In this document: piece after piece, positions 24,743 to 35,100 of the stretch
Position numbering within the stretch: the first letter of the stretch is position 1
Layout of the letters: each line of letters starts with the position of its first letter
Source of the DNA: Cherax quadricarinatus
Lineage: Eukaryota > Arthropoda > Malacostraca > Decapoda > Parastacidae
Direction of reading: 5' to 3'
Length of the DNA stretch: 64,000 bases
Assembly: GCF_038502225.1 (NCBI RefSeq)
Contig: NC_091352.1
Span: 25,213,590-25,277,589 of the forward strand
Position numbers and translations under genes: made by a program
Notes under the pieces: model-generated
What the model was told of the DNA's origin: nothing
Seen by the model: only the letters and a program-made list of their open reading frames with translations
The model's database searches: none

Positions 24743-25251
24743 CCAGAGCAAACAGCCTACTGGAAGGTTAGCCAGATGGACCTTGACTATCCAAGAGTTC
24801 AATCCCACTTTGAACATTTACATGGCAAGTCGAATGTAGTCGCAGATGCTTTATCGCGACACGTTAGTGTAGTTACTGCAGATCCTCCATTTACTGTCGA
24901 GGATGTCAAAACTGCCCAAAAAACATATCCCATGTGGTCTTGTGTGATTCGATTCCTGCTCCAGGAAGATCTTATTCTGACTGTGAAGCCACCAGCACCC
25001 ATTAGTGACTTTGTAATGAGCCAAGAATCGAATAGTCGAGTTGAGTACTCCTAGCAGACGAGTTAGTAATTCCACAGTCACCAGTGATTGTAGCCGTATC
25101 TTTTGTAGACACTCGTTCAGACTGTCCTCAGTCAAGGCATGTGTTAGCCATTGCAGAGGAATTCGATCCTCCCAGAGATGATAACCATTCTGCATACGTA
25201 AACCTTACCCTCGCAGAATTGGGTTTAAGTGTAAACAGCCTGTATAATTAG
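24743..25251 (+). pseudogene. pol remnant of copy D, further damaged
   Basis: Same remnant as in A-C, with HLHGKSNVVADALSRH (P to H) in the frame from 24776 and the pol C-terminal frame ending at TAG 25249-25251. An 8-bp loss near 25029 adds a frameshift not seen in the other copies. Confidence 0.7.
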
Positions 25252-25410
25252 ATGTCCGAGATGAATGAAATTATCAATTGTGTGTTTTGTCATTAACTGA
25301 TTAGTTTTTCAGAAATATTTTTTTTTCGTGTTCACGTTCCCTCCGTATTCTGAGAATTTGACAGTAATAGTCTTAGTGCGCACCAGATGCCTTTGCTGTT
25401 AATTTCACCT

Positions 25411-25412
<2 letters not shown>

Positions 25413-25485
<73 letters not shown>

Positions 25486-25499
25486 TTATTTATTTATTC
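25413..25499. repeat. (TA)n microsatellite followed by (TTTA)n in copy D
   Basis: About 68 bp of alternating TA followed by about four TTTA units. The same site in copies A, B and C holds only a short interrupted TA run, so the expansion came after the copies arose. Confidence 0.95.
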
Positions 25500-26070
25500 T
25501 TCCTCAGAATCCGTAAAGTGCATGAATACAGATCGATCGATCAATTCCATCCATATTGTATAATGATTTGTTCTTATAGTTTGTAAGGCATTACGTTAAA
25601 TGTGATTACGTTAACATCCATTACGTAAAATTCATTTTGTTAACATCCATTATGATACCATCCATTAGTTCTAAGTTATATATGAATTTGTTATTGTATA
25701 GAATCAGCCCAGATCCGCCTGCCTGTTTCAGCCTATAGATAGTAGTGTATGTCGAGACGACATACGTAACATGACCGAGCTGTCAGCATAGTTGCTGATC
25801 CCTGTGTTATATAGCATAGCATATTAGTATCATCCATGTGCTTTAGATAGGAGATCCCTTGTAGGCCTGTGACTTTGTGAGACGTCACTGGGTGCGCATG
25901 TGAACGCTCGTACCTCTGCCCCGGTCTCACTCAGCGTAGACACCCAGGCGAAGACAGGCAAGGCACTGGGCTCCAGTTCCCATCATCTCAGTCTGACAAT
26001 ATATCGTAACCATCCAACAAATGTGTCTACCTTCAACCCTAGATATCTCCATTTAAGAACCCCTACGATA

Positions 26071-27109
26071 CAGGTTCCCAGCAGCCAGGTGTATCCTTCA
26101 GTACACGGAGACCATTCCGCCCGGCTCCAGGTTCCCAGCAGCCAGTTGTATCAATCAGTACACGGAGACCAGGACGCCAGGCTCCAGGTTCCTAGCAGCA
26201 AAGTGTATCCAGCAGCACACGGAGACCAGGCCGACATTCTCCCGGTTCCAAGCATCCAGGTGTATCCAGCAGCATACGTAGACCAGTCCGCCAGGCTCCA
26301 GGTTCCGAGCAGCCATGTGTATCTATCAGTACTCCGAGACCAGACCGCCAGGCTCCAGGTTCCCAGCAGCCAGGTGTATCCTTCAGTGCACGGAGACCTG
26401 GACCCCAGGCTCCAGGTTCCCAGCAGCCAGTTGTATCAAACAGTGCACTGAGACCAGGCCGTTAGGCTCCAGGTTCCCAGTAGCCAGGTGTATCCATCGG
26501 TACACGGAGACCAGGCCGGCAGGCTCCAGGTTTCCAGCAGCCAGGTGTATCCAGCAGCACACGGAGACCAGGCAGCCAGGCTCCAGGTTCCCAGCAGCCA
26601 GGTGTATCTGGCAAGACACGGAGACCAGTGCGCCAGGTTCCAGGTTCCCATCAGTTAGGTGTATCCAGTAGCACATGGAGACCAGGCAGCCACGCTCAAC
26701 GTTCCCACCAGCCAGTTGTATCTGGCAAGACACGGAGACCAGGCCGCCATGCTTCTGGTTCCCAGCAGCCAGGTGTATCTGGCAAGACACGGAGACCAGG
26801 CCGCCATGCTCCAGGTTCCCAGCAGCCAGGTGTATCCATCAGTACACGGAGACCAGGCCGCCAGGCTCCAGGTCCCCCGAAGTCAGGTGTATCTATCAGT
26901 ACACGGCGACCAGTCCGCCAGTCTCCAAGTTTCCAGCAGCCAGGTGTATCCAGCAGCACACGGAGACCAGGCTGCCGGGCTCCATGTTCCCAGCAGCCAC
27001 GTGTATCCATCAGTACTAGGAGACGAGACCGATAGGCTACAGGTTCCAAGCAGACAGGTGTATACAGCAGCACACGGAGACCAGGCCCGCAGACCCCTGG
27101 TTACCAGCA
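26071..27109. repeat. 57-bp minisatellite, block 5
   Basis: About 18 monomers, more diverged than blocks 2 and 4. Several carry SSTRRP-type variants or altered spacer words (CAGCAGCACACGGAG). The block is cut at the right by the Penelope-like fragment at 27110. Confidence 0.9.
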
Positions 27110-27545
27110 GCCACTGTGTGGCGAAACGTTTCCTCAATAAAGATGCCCAAGAGTTGCACATGTGTCTAATTTATCAACGTGTTGGTTCTTTGAACCATTC
27201 ATGTACAATCCTGTCAGACACTGCAACTTCTTGGGATCTTAATACTTGGGAATTCATCGCTTGCCTAACCCTTGGGCACGACCTACTTCCACATTGAACA
27301 AATGTGACACCACCTACGACTGCTGCACCTCTATTGCCATACGGTTTATAAGCTGCTTCTCAGCTCATATGCCGTATTCTATTCAAGATTGATGGACTGA
27401 CCACATCGACTCAAGGTTGAGGGACTGATTACCTCATTCTCCTCTTGTTGTTCAAGTTTATCCTTTGTATGGACTGATGAAGCCACTGTGTGGCGAAACG
27501 TTTCCTCAGTAAAGATACCCAAGAGTTGCACATGTGTCTAATTTA
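27110..27545 (+). mobile_element. Penelope-like element fragment with terminal 64-bp direct repeats
   Basis: Two 64-bp repeats (27110-27173 and 27482-27545), differing at very few positions, flank about 308 bp of noncoding DNA. The right repeat is preceded by CTGATGA (27474-27480) and contains GCCAC-TGT-GTGGC then GAAA (27482-27498). This is the core layout of a hammerhead ribozyme, and Penelope-like elements are known to carry such motifs in their terminal repeats. I recall this sequence type from decapod transcripts. The left repeat lacks CTGATGA because satellite sequence takes its place. No reverse transcriptase or GIY-YIG reading frame is present. Confidence 0.6.
27474..27498 (+). ncRNA. 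Hammerhead-ribozyme-like core
   Basis: The conserved CTGATGA is followed by a 5-bp stem with a 3-nt loop (GCCAC/GTGGC), then GAAA. Stem III and the cleavage site would have to form from the following ACGTTTCC or from a dimer. I can confirm only the core, not activity. Confidence 0.5.
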
Positions 27546-27800
27546 ACAGGCTCAACGTTGCCAGCAGTCAGGTGTATCTGACATGACATGCAGATCAGGC
27601 CGCCAGGCTCCAAGTTCCCAGCAGCCAGTTGTATCCGGAAAGACGTTGAGACCAGGTTGCTAATCTCCAGGTTCCCAGCAGTCATGTGTTTCCGGAAAGA
27701 CGAGGAGACCAGGGTGCCAGGCTCCAGGTTCCCAACAATCAGGTGTATCCGGCAAAACGCGAAGACAAGGCCACCAGGCTCCAGATTGCCATTTACCAGG
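27546..27800. repeat. Diverged 57-bp repeats, block 6
   Basis: About 4.5 degenerate monomers with recognisable CAGGCTCCAGGTTCCCA and GTGTATCCGG words. They form the bridge from the 57-bp to the 34-bp satellite. Confidence 0.85.
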
Positions 27801-29938
27801 TGTATCGAGCAAGACACGGAAACCACCAATCAGGTGTATCCAGCGAGACACGGAGACCAGTAGTCAGGTGTATTCAGCATGACACGGAGACCACAAGCCA
27901 GGTGTATCCAGCAAGACACGGAAACCAACAGCCAGGAGTATCCAGTAAGACACGGAGACAAACAGCCAAGTGTATCCAACAAGACACGGAGACCAACTGC
28001 CAGGTGTATCCAGCAAGACACGAAGACCAACAGCCAGATGTATCCAACAAGACACGGAGACCAGCGGCCAGGTGTATCCAGCGACACACGGAGACCACCA
28101 GTCAGGTGTATACAGCGAGACACGGAGACCACCAGCCAGGTGTATCCAGCAAGACAAGGAGACCATCAGCCAGGTGAATCCAGCGAGACACGGAGACCAC
28201 CAGCCAGATGTATCCAGCGAGACACGGAGACCAGCAGCGAGGTGTATCCAGCGAGACACGGAGACCATCAATCAGGTGTATCCAGTGAGACACGGAGACC
28301 ATCAGCCAGGTGTATCCAGCGAGACACGGAGACCATCAGCCAGGTTTATCCAGCAAGACACGGAGACCAGCAGCGAGGTGTATCCAGCAAGACACGGAGA
28401 CCATCAGCCAGGTGTATCCAGCGAGACACAGAGACCACCAGCCAGGTGTATCCAGCGAGACACGGAGACCAGCAACCTGGTGTATCCAGCGAGACACGGA
28501 GACCAGCAGCCAGGTGTATCCAGCGAGACACGGAGACCACCAGCCAGGTGTAACCAGCGAGACACGGAGACCAGCAGCCAGGTTTATCCAGCGAGACACG
28601 GAGACCAGCAGCCAGGTGTATCCAGCGAAACACGGAGACCAGTAGCCAGGTGTATCCAGCGAGACACGAAGACCACCAGCCAGGTGTATCCAGCGAGACA
28701 CGGAGACCAGCAGTCAGGTGTATCCAGAGAGGCACAGAGACCATCAGCCAGGTGTATCCAGCGAGACACGGAGACCAGCAGCCAGGTGTATCCAGCGAGA
28801 CACGGAGACCAGTAGCCAGGTGTATCCAGCGAGACACGGAGACCACCAGCCAGGTGTATCCAGTGTGACACAGAGACCACCAGCCAGGTGTATCCAGCGT
28901 GACACGGAGACCACCAGCCAGGTGTATCCAGCGAGACACAAAGACCACCAGCCAGGTGTATCCAGCGAGACACGGAGACCAGCAGCCATTTGCATCCAGC
29001 GGGACACGAAGACCACCAGCAAGGTGTATCCAGAGAGACACGGAGACCACCAGCCAGGTGTATCCAGCGAGACACGGAGACCAGCAGTCAGGTGTATCCA
29101 GCGAGACACAGAGACCATCAGCCAGGTGTATCCAGCGAGACACGGAGACAAGCAGTCAGGTATATCCAGGAAGACACGGAGACCATCAGCCAGGTGTATC
29201 CAGCGAGACACAGAGACCATCAGTCAGGTGTATCCAGCGAGACACGGAGACCAGCAGCCAGGTGCATCCAGCGAGACACGGAGACCAGCAGCAAGGTGTA
29301 TCCAGCGAGACACGGAGACCACCAGCCAGGTGTAACCAGCGAGACACGGAGACCAGCAGCCAGGTGTATCCAGCGAGACACGGAGACCAGCAGCCAGGTG
29401 TATCCAGCGAGACACGAAGACCAGCAGCCAGGTGTATCCAGCGAGACATGGAGACCACCAGCCAGGTGCATCCAGCGAGACACGGAGACCATCAGCCAGG
29501 TGTATCCAGCGAGACACGGAGACCACCAGCCAGGTGTATCCAGCGAGACACGGAGACCAGCAGCCAGGTGTATCCAGCGGGACACGAAGACCACCAGCCA
29601 GGTGTATCCAGCGAGACACAGAGACCAGCAGCCAGGTGTATCCAGCGAGACACGGAGACCAGCAGTCAGGTGTATCCAGAGAGGCACAGAGACCATCAGC
29701 CAGGTGTATCCAGCGAGACACGGAGACCAGCAGCCAGGTGTATCCAGCGAGACACGGAGACCTGTAGCCAGGTGTATCCAGCGAGACACGGAGACCACCA
29801 GCCAGGTGTATCCAGCGTGACACGGAGACCACCAGCCAGGTGTATCCAGCGAGACACGAAGACCACCAGCCAGGTGTATCCAGCGAGACACGGAGACCAC
29901 CAGCCAGGTGTATCCAGCGAGACACGAAGACCAGCAGT
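27801..29938. repeat. 34-bp satellite
   Basis: About 63 monomers. Each keeps GAGACACGGAGACCA, GCAGCCAGGTGTATCC and variants. Aligned with the 57-bp monomer, it lacks exactly 23 bp between ACCAG and CAGNCAGGT. Because 34 is not a multiple of three, all three frames are read in turn, giving a 34-residue protein period; those frames (for example 28899-29969) are artefacts. Confidence 0.95.
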
Positions 29939-30059
29939 AAGGAGGAAAGGTTATAGGAATTTCAGATGAAAAGAAGAGAAGAAAAACAGTGAAATAAATT
30001 ATGGAGTTATGGAGTGAGAAATTCTGGAAGAGAAAGAGATGGTATGGAAGAAGAGAAGT
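29939..30059. other. Short A/G-rich junction between satellites
   Basis: About 120 bp without obvious repeats, rich in AGAAGA words. It leads into the 17-bp satellite. No gene seen. Confidence 0.6.
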
Positions 30060-32129
30060 ATAATGCCTGGAAGAATAGAATGTCTGGAAGAAAAGAATGT
30101 CTGGAAGAAATATAATGTCTGGAAGAAAAGAATGTCTGGAAGAATAGAATGTCTGGAAGAAAAGAATGTCTGGAAGAAAAGAATGTCTGGAAGAAATAGA
30201 ATGTCTGGAAGAAAAGAATGTCTGGAAGAAAAGAATGTCTGGAAGAATAGAATGTCTGGAAGAAAAGAATGTCTGGAAGAAAAGAATGTCTGGAAGAATA
30301 GAATGTCTGGAAGAAAAGAATGTCTGGAAGAAAAGAATGTCTGGAAGAATAGAATGTCTGGAAGAAAAGAATGTCTGGAAGAATAGAATGTCTGGAAGAA
30401 AAGAATGTCTGGAAGAATAGAATGTCTTGAAGAAAAGAATGTCTGGAAGAAAAGAATGTCTGGAAGAATAGTATGTCTGGAAGAAAAGAATGTCTGGAAG
30501 AAAAGAATGTCTGGAAGAAATAGAATGTCTGGAAGAAAAGAATGTCTGGAAGAAAAGAATGTCTGGAAGAATAGAATGTCTGGAAGAAAAGAATGTCTGG
30601 AAGAAAAGAATGTCTGGAAGAATAGAATGTCTGGAAGAAAAGAATGTCTGGAAGAATAGAATGTCTTGAAGAAAAGAATGTCTGGAAGAAAAGAATGTCT
30701 GGAAGAATAGTATGTCTGGAAGAAAAGAATGTCTGGAAGAAAAGAATGTCTGGAAGAAATAGAATGTCTGGAAGAAAAGAATGTCTGGAAGAAAAGAATG
30801 TCTAGAAGAATAGAATGTCTGGAAGAAAAGAATGTCTGGAAGAAAAGAATGTCTGGAAGAATAGAATGTCTGGAAGAAAAGAATGTCTGGAAGAAAAGAA
30901 TGTCTGGAAGAAAATAATGTCTGGAAGAATAGAATGTCTTGAAGAATAGAATGTCTGGAAGAAAAGAATGCCTGGAAGAAAAGAATGTCTGGAAGAAAAG
31001 AATGTCTGGAAGAAAAGAATGTCTGGAAGAAATAGAATGTCTGGAAGAAAAGAATGTCTGGAAGAAAAGAATGTCTGGAAGAAAAGAATGTCTGGAAGAA
31101 AAGAATGTCTGGAAGAATTGAATGTCTGGAAGAAATAGAATGTCTGGAAGAAAAGAATGTCTGGAAGAAAAGAATGTCTGGAAGAATAGAATGTCTGGAA
31201 GAAAAGAATGTCTGGAAGAAAAGAATGTCTGGAAGAATAGAATGTCTGGAAGAAAAGAATGTCTGGAAGAATAGAATGTCTTGAAGAAAAGAATGTCTGG
31301 AAGAAAAGAATGTCTGGAAGAATAGTATGTCTGGAAGAAAAGAATGTCTGGAAGAAAAGAATGTCTGGAAGAAATAGAATGTCTGGAAGAAAAGAATGTC
31401 TGGAAGAAAAGAATGTCTGGAAGAATAGAATGTCTGGAAGAAAAGAATGTCTGGAAGAAAAGAATGTCTGGAAGAATAGAATGTCTGGAAGAAAAGAATG
31501 TCTGGAAGAAAAGTATGTCTGGAAGAAAAGAATGTCTGGAAGAATAGAATGTCTGGAAGAATAGAATGTCTGGAAGAAAAGAATGCCTTGAAGAAAAGAA
31601 TGTCTGGAAGAAAAGAATGTCTGGAAGAAAAGAATGTCTGGAAGAAATAGAATGTCTGGAAGAAAAGAATGTCTGGAAGAAAAGAATGTCTGGAAGAAAA
31701 GAATGTCTGGAAGAAAAGAATGTCTGGAAGAATTGAATGTCTGGAAGAAATAGAATGTCTGGAAGAAAAGAATGTCTGGAAGAAAAGAATGTCTGGAAGA
31801 AATAGAATGTCTGGAAGAAAAGAATGTCTGGAAGAAAAGAACGTCTGGAAGAAAAGAATGTCTGGAAGAAATAGAATGTCTGGAAGAAAAGAATGTCTGG
31901 AAGAAAAGAATGTCTGGAAGAAAAGAATGTCTGGAAGAAAAGAATGTCTGGAAGAATAGAATGTCTGGAAGAAAAGAATGTCTGGAAGAAAAGAATGTCT
32001 GGAAGAAAAGAATGTCTGGAAGAAAAGAATGTCTGGAAGAATAGAATGTCTGGAAGAGAAGAATGTCTGGGAGAAAAGAATGTCTGGAAGAAATAGAATG
32101 TCTGGAAGAAAAGAATGTCTGGAAGAATA
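30060..32129. repeat. 17-bp satellite
   Basis: About 120 copies of GAATGTCTGGAAGAAAA, with AATA and 18-bp AAATA variants. A variant with TCTTGAAG recurs at about 30426, 30665 and 31280 with the same neighbours, which shows a higher-order unit of about 239 bp. Frames reading MSGRKECLEEKNVWKKR are repeat translations, not genes. Confidence 0.95.
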
Positions 32130-32194
32130 CTAAGAGAATGTCTCCAAGACGAGAAAGAGATTATCTAGGAGGAGAGAGAGAGAATGTACAGAAG
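32130..32194. other. Junction between the 17-bp and 21-bp satellites
   Basis: About 65 bp holding degenerate repeat words (GAATGTCTCCAAGACGAG, GAGAGAGAGAATGTACAG). No gene. Confidence 0.6.
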
Positions 32195-35100
32195 GGACAG
32201 ACACTGTGGAAGAGAAAACAGACACTCTGGAAAAGAAAACAGACACAGTGGAAGAGGAAAGAGACATTCTGGAAAAGAAAACAGACACAGTGGAAGAGGA
32301 AACAGACACAGTGGAAGAGGAAACAGACACAGTGGAAGAGGAAACAGACACAGTCGAAGAGGAAACAGACACAGTGGAAGAGAAAACAGACGCTGTGGAA
32401 GAGGGAACAGACACAGTGGAAGAGGAAACAGACACAGTAGAAGAGGAAACAGACACAGTGGAAGAGGAAACTGACACAGTGGAAGAGGAAACAGACACTG
32501 TGGAAGAGGAAACACAGTGGAAGAGGAAACAGACACAGTGGAAGAGGAAACTGACACAGTGGAAGAGGAAACAGACACAGTGGAAGAGGAAACAGACACA
32601 GTGGAAGAGGAAACCAGACACAGTGGAAGAGGAAACAGACACTCTGGAAAAGAAAACAGACACAGTGGAAGAGGAAACAGACATTCTGGAAAAGAAAACA
32701 GACACAGTGGAAGAGGAAACAGACACAGTGGAAGAGGAAACAGACACAGTGGAAGAGGAAACAGACACAGTGGAAGAGGAAACAGACACAGTGGAAGAGG
32801 AAACAGACACTGTGGAAGAGGAAACAGACACAGTGGAAGAGGAAACAGACACAGTGGAAGAGGAAACAGACACAGTGGAAGAGGAAACTCACACAGTGGA
32901 AGAGGAAACAGACACTGTGGAAGAGGAAACAGACACAGTGGAAGAGGAAACAGACACAGTGGAAGAGGAAACAGACACAGTGGAAGAGGAAACTGACACA
33001 GTGGAAGAGGAAACAAACACAGTGGAAGAGGAAACAGACACAGTGGAAGAGGAAACAGACACTCTGGAAAAGAAAACAGACACAGTGGAAGAGGAAACAG
33101 ACACAGTGGAAGAGGAAACAGACACAGTGGAAGAGGAAACAGACACAGTGGAAGAGGAAACAGACACAGTGGAAGAGGAAACTGACACAGTGGAAGAACA
33201 AACAGACACTGTGGAAGAGGAAACAGACACTGTGGAAGAGGAAACACAGTGGAAGAGGAAACAGACACAGTGGAAGAGGAAACAGACACAGTGGAAGAGG
33301 AAACTGACACAGTGGAAGAGGAAACAGACACAGTGGAAGAGGAAACAGACACAGTGGAAGAGGAAACAAACACAGTGCAAGAGGAAACAGACACAGTGGA
33401 AGAGGAAACAGACACTCTGGAAAAGAAAACAGACACAGTGGAAGAGGAAACAGACACAGTGGAAGAGGAAACAGACACAGTGGAAGAGGAAACAGACACT
33501 GTGGAAGAGGAAACAGACACAGTGGAAGAGGAAACAGACACAGTGGAAGAGGAAACAGACACAGTGGAAGAGGAAACAGACACAGTGGAAGAGGAAACAG
33601 ACACAGTGGAAGAGGAAACACAGTGGAAGAGGAAACAGACACTCTGGAAAAGAAAACAGACACAGTGGAAGAGGAAACAGACACAGTGGAAGAGGAAACA
33701 GACACAGTGGAAGAGGAAACAGACACAGTGGAAGAGGAAACAGACACTCTGGAAAAGAAAACAGACACAGTGGAAGAGGAAACAGACACAGTGGAAGAGG
33801 AAACAGACACAGTGGAAGAGGAAACAGACACTGTGGATGAGGAAACAGACACAGTGGAAGAGGAAACAGACACTCTGGAAAAGAAAACAGACACAGTGGA
33901 AGAGGAAACAGACATTCTGGAAAAGAAAACAGACACAGTGGAAGAGAAAACAGACACAGTGGAATAGGAAACAGACACTCTGGAAAAGAAAACAGACACA
34001 GTGGAAGAGGAAACAGACACAGTGGAAGAGGAAACAGACACAGTGGAAGAGGAAACAGACACTCTGGAAAAGGAAACAGACACAGTGGAAGAGAAAACAA
34101 ACACAGTGGAAGAGAAAACAGACACAGTGGAAGAGGAAACAGACACTCTGGAAAAGAAAACAGACACAGTGGAAGGGGAAACAGACACAGTGGAAGAGGA
34201 AACAGACACAGTGGAAGAGGAAAAAGACACTCTTGAAAAGGAAACAGACACAGTGGAAGAGGAAACAGACACAGTGGAAGAGGAAACATACACAATGGAA
34301 AAGGAAACAGATACAGTGGAAAAGGAAAATCACAGTGGAAAAGGAAACAGACACAGTGGAAGAGGAAACAGACACAATGGAAGGGGAAACAGACAAAATG
34401 GGAGAAGAAACAGACACAGTGGAAGAGGAAACAGACACAGTGGAAGAGGAAACGGACACAGTGGAAAAGGAAACTGACACAGTGGAAAAGGAAACAGACA
34501 CAGTGGAAGAGGAAACTGACACAGTGGAAGAGGACACAGACACAGTGGAAAAGGAAACTGACACAGTGGAAGAGGAAACTGACACAGCGGAAGAGGAAAC
34601 AGACACAGTGGAAGAGGAAGCAGACACAGTGGAAGAGGGAACAGACACAGTGGAAGAGGAAACAGACGCAGTGGAAAAGGAAAATCACAGTGGAAAAGGA
34701 AACAGACACAGTGGAAGAGGAAACAGACACAGTGGAAGAGGAAACAGACACAGTGGAAGAGGAAACTGACACAGTGGAAGAGGAAACAAACACAGTGGAA
34801 AAGGAAACTGACACAGTGGAAGAGGAAACAGACACAGTGGAAGAGGAAACAAACACAGTGGAAAAGGAAACTGACACAGTGGAAGAGGAAACAGACACAG
34901 TGGAAGAGGAAACAGACACAGTGGAAGAGGAAACTGACACAGTGGAAGAGGAAACTGACACAGTGGAAGAGGAAACTGACACAGTGGAAGAGGAAACAGA
35001 CGCAGTGGAAGAGGAAACTGACACAGTGGAAGAGGAAACTGACACAGTGGAAGAGGAAACAGACACAGTGGAAGAGGAAGCAGACACAGTGGAAGAGGGA

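Larger units (their letters stand above)
21309..26070 (+). mobile_element. LTR retrotransposon derivative, copy D
   Basis: 4762 bp, with LTRs at 21309-21598 and 25781-26070, flanked by CATG (21305-21308) and CAGG (26071-26074). Its 3' LTR lacks the changes shared by the 3' LTRs of A, B and C (it keeps CGTACCTCTG and GACAATATATCG), so it looks closer to ancestral. Its CRE-like site is altered to AGACGTCA. The extra length comes mainly from a (TA)n expansion at about 25413-25480. Hairpin at 25747-25765. Confidence 0.9.

Noticed and set aside
27879..29969. Arg/Gln/Ser-rich repeat proteins in the 34-bp array
   Set aside because: A 34-bp period cycles through all frames, so every frame gives the same 34-residue repeat. 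This is a satellite artefact.
27801..32129. 17-bp satellite as half of the 34-bp satellite
   Set aside because: The lengths match by chance; the sequences do not align.
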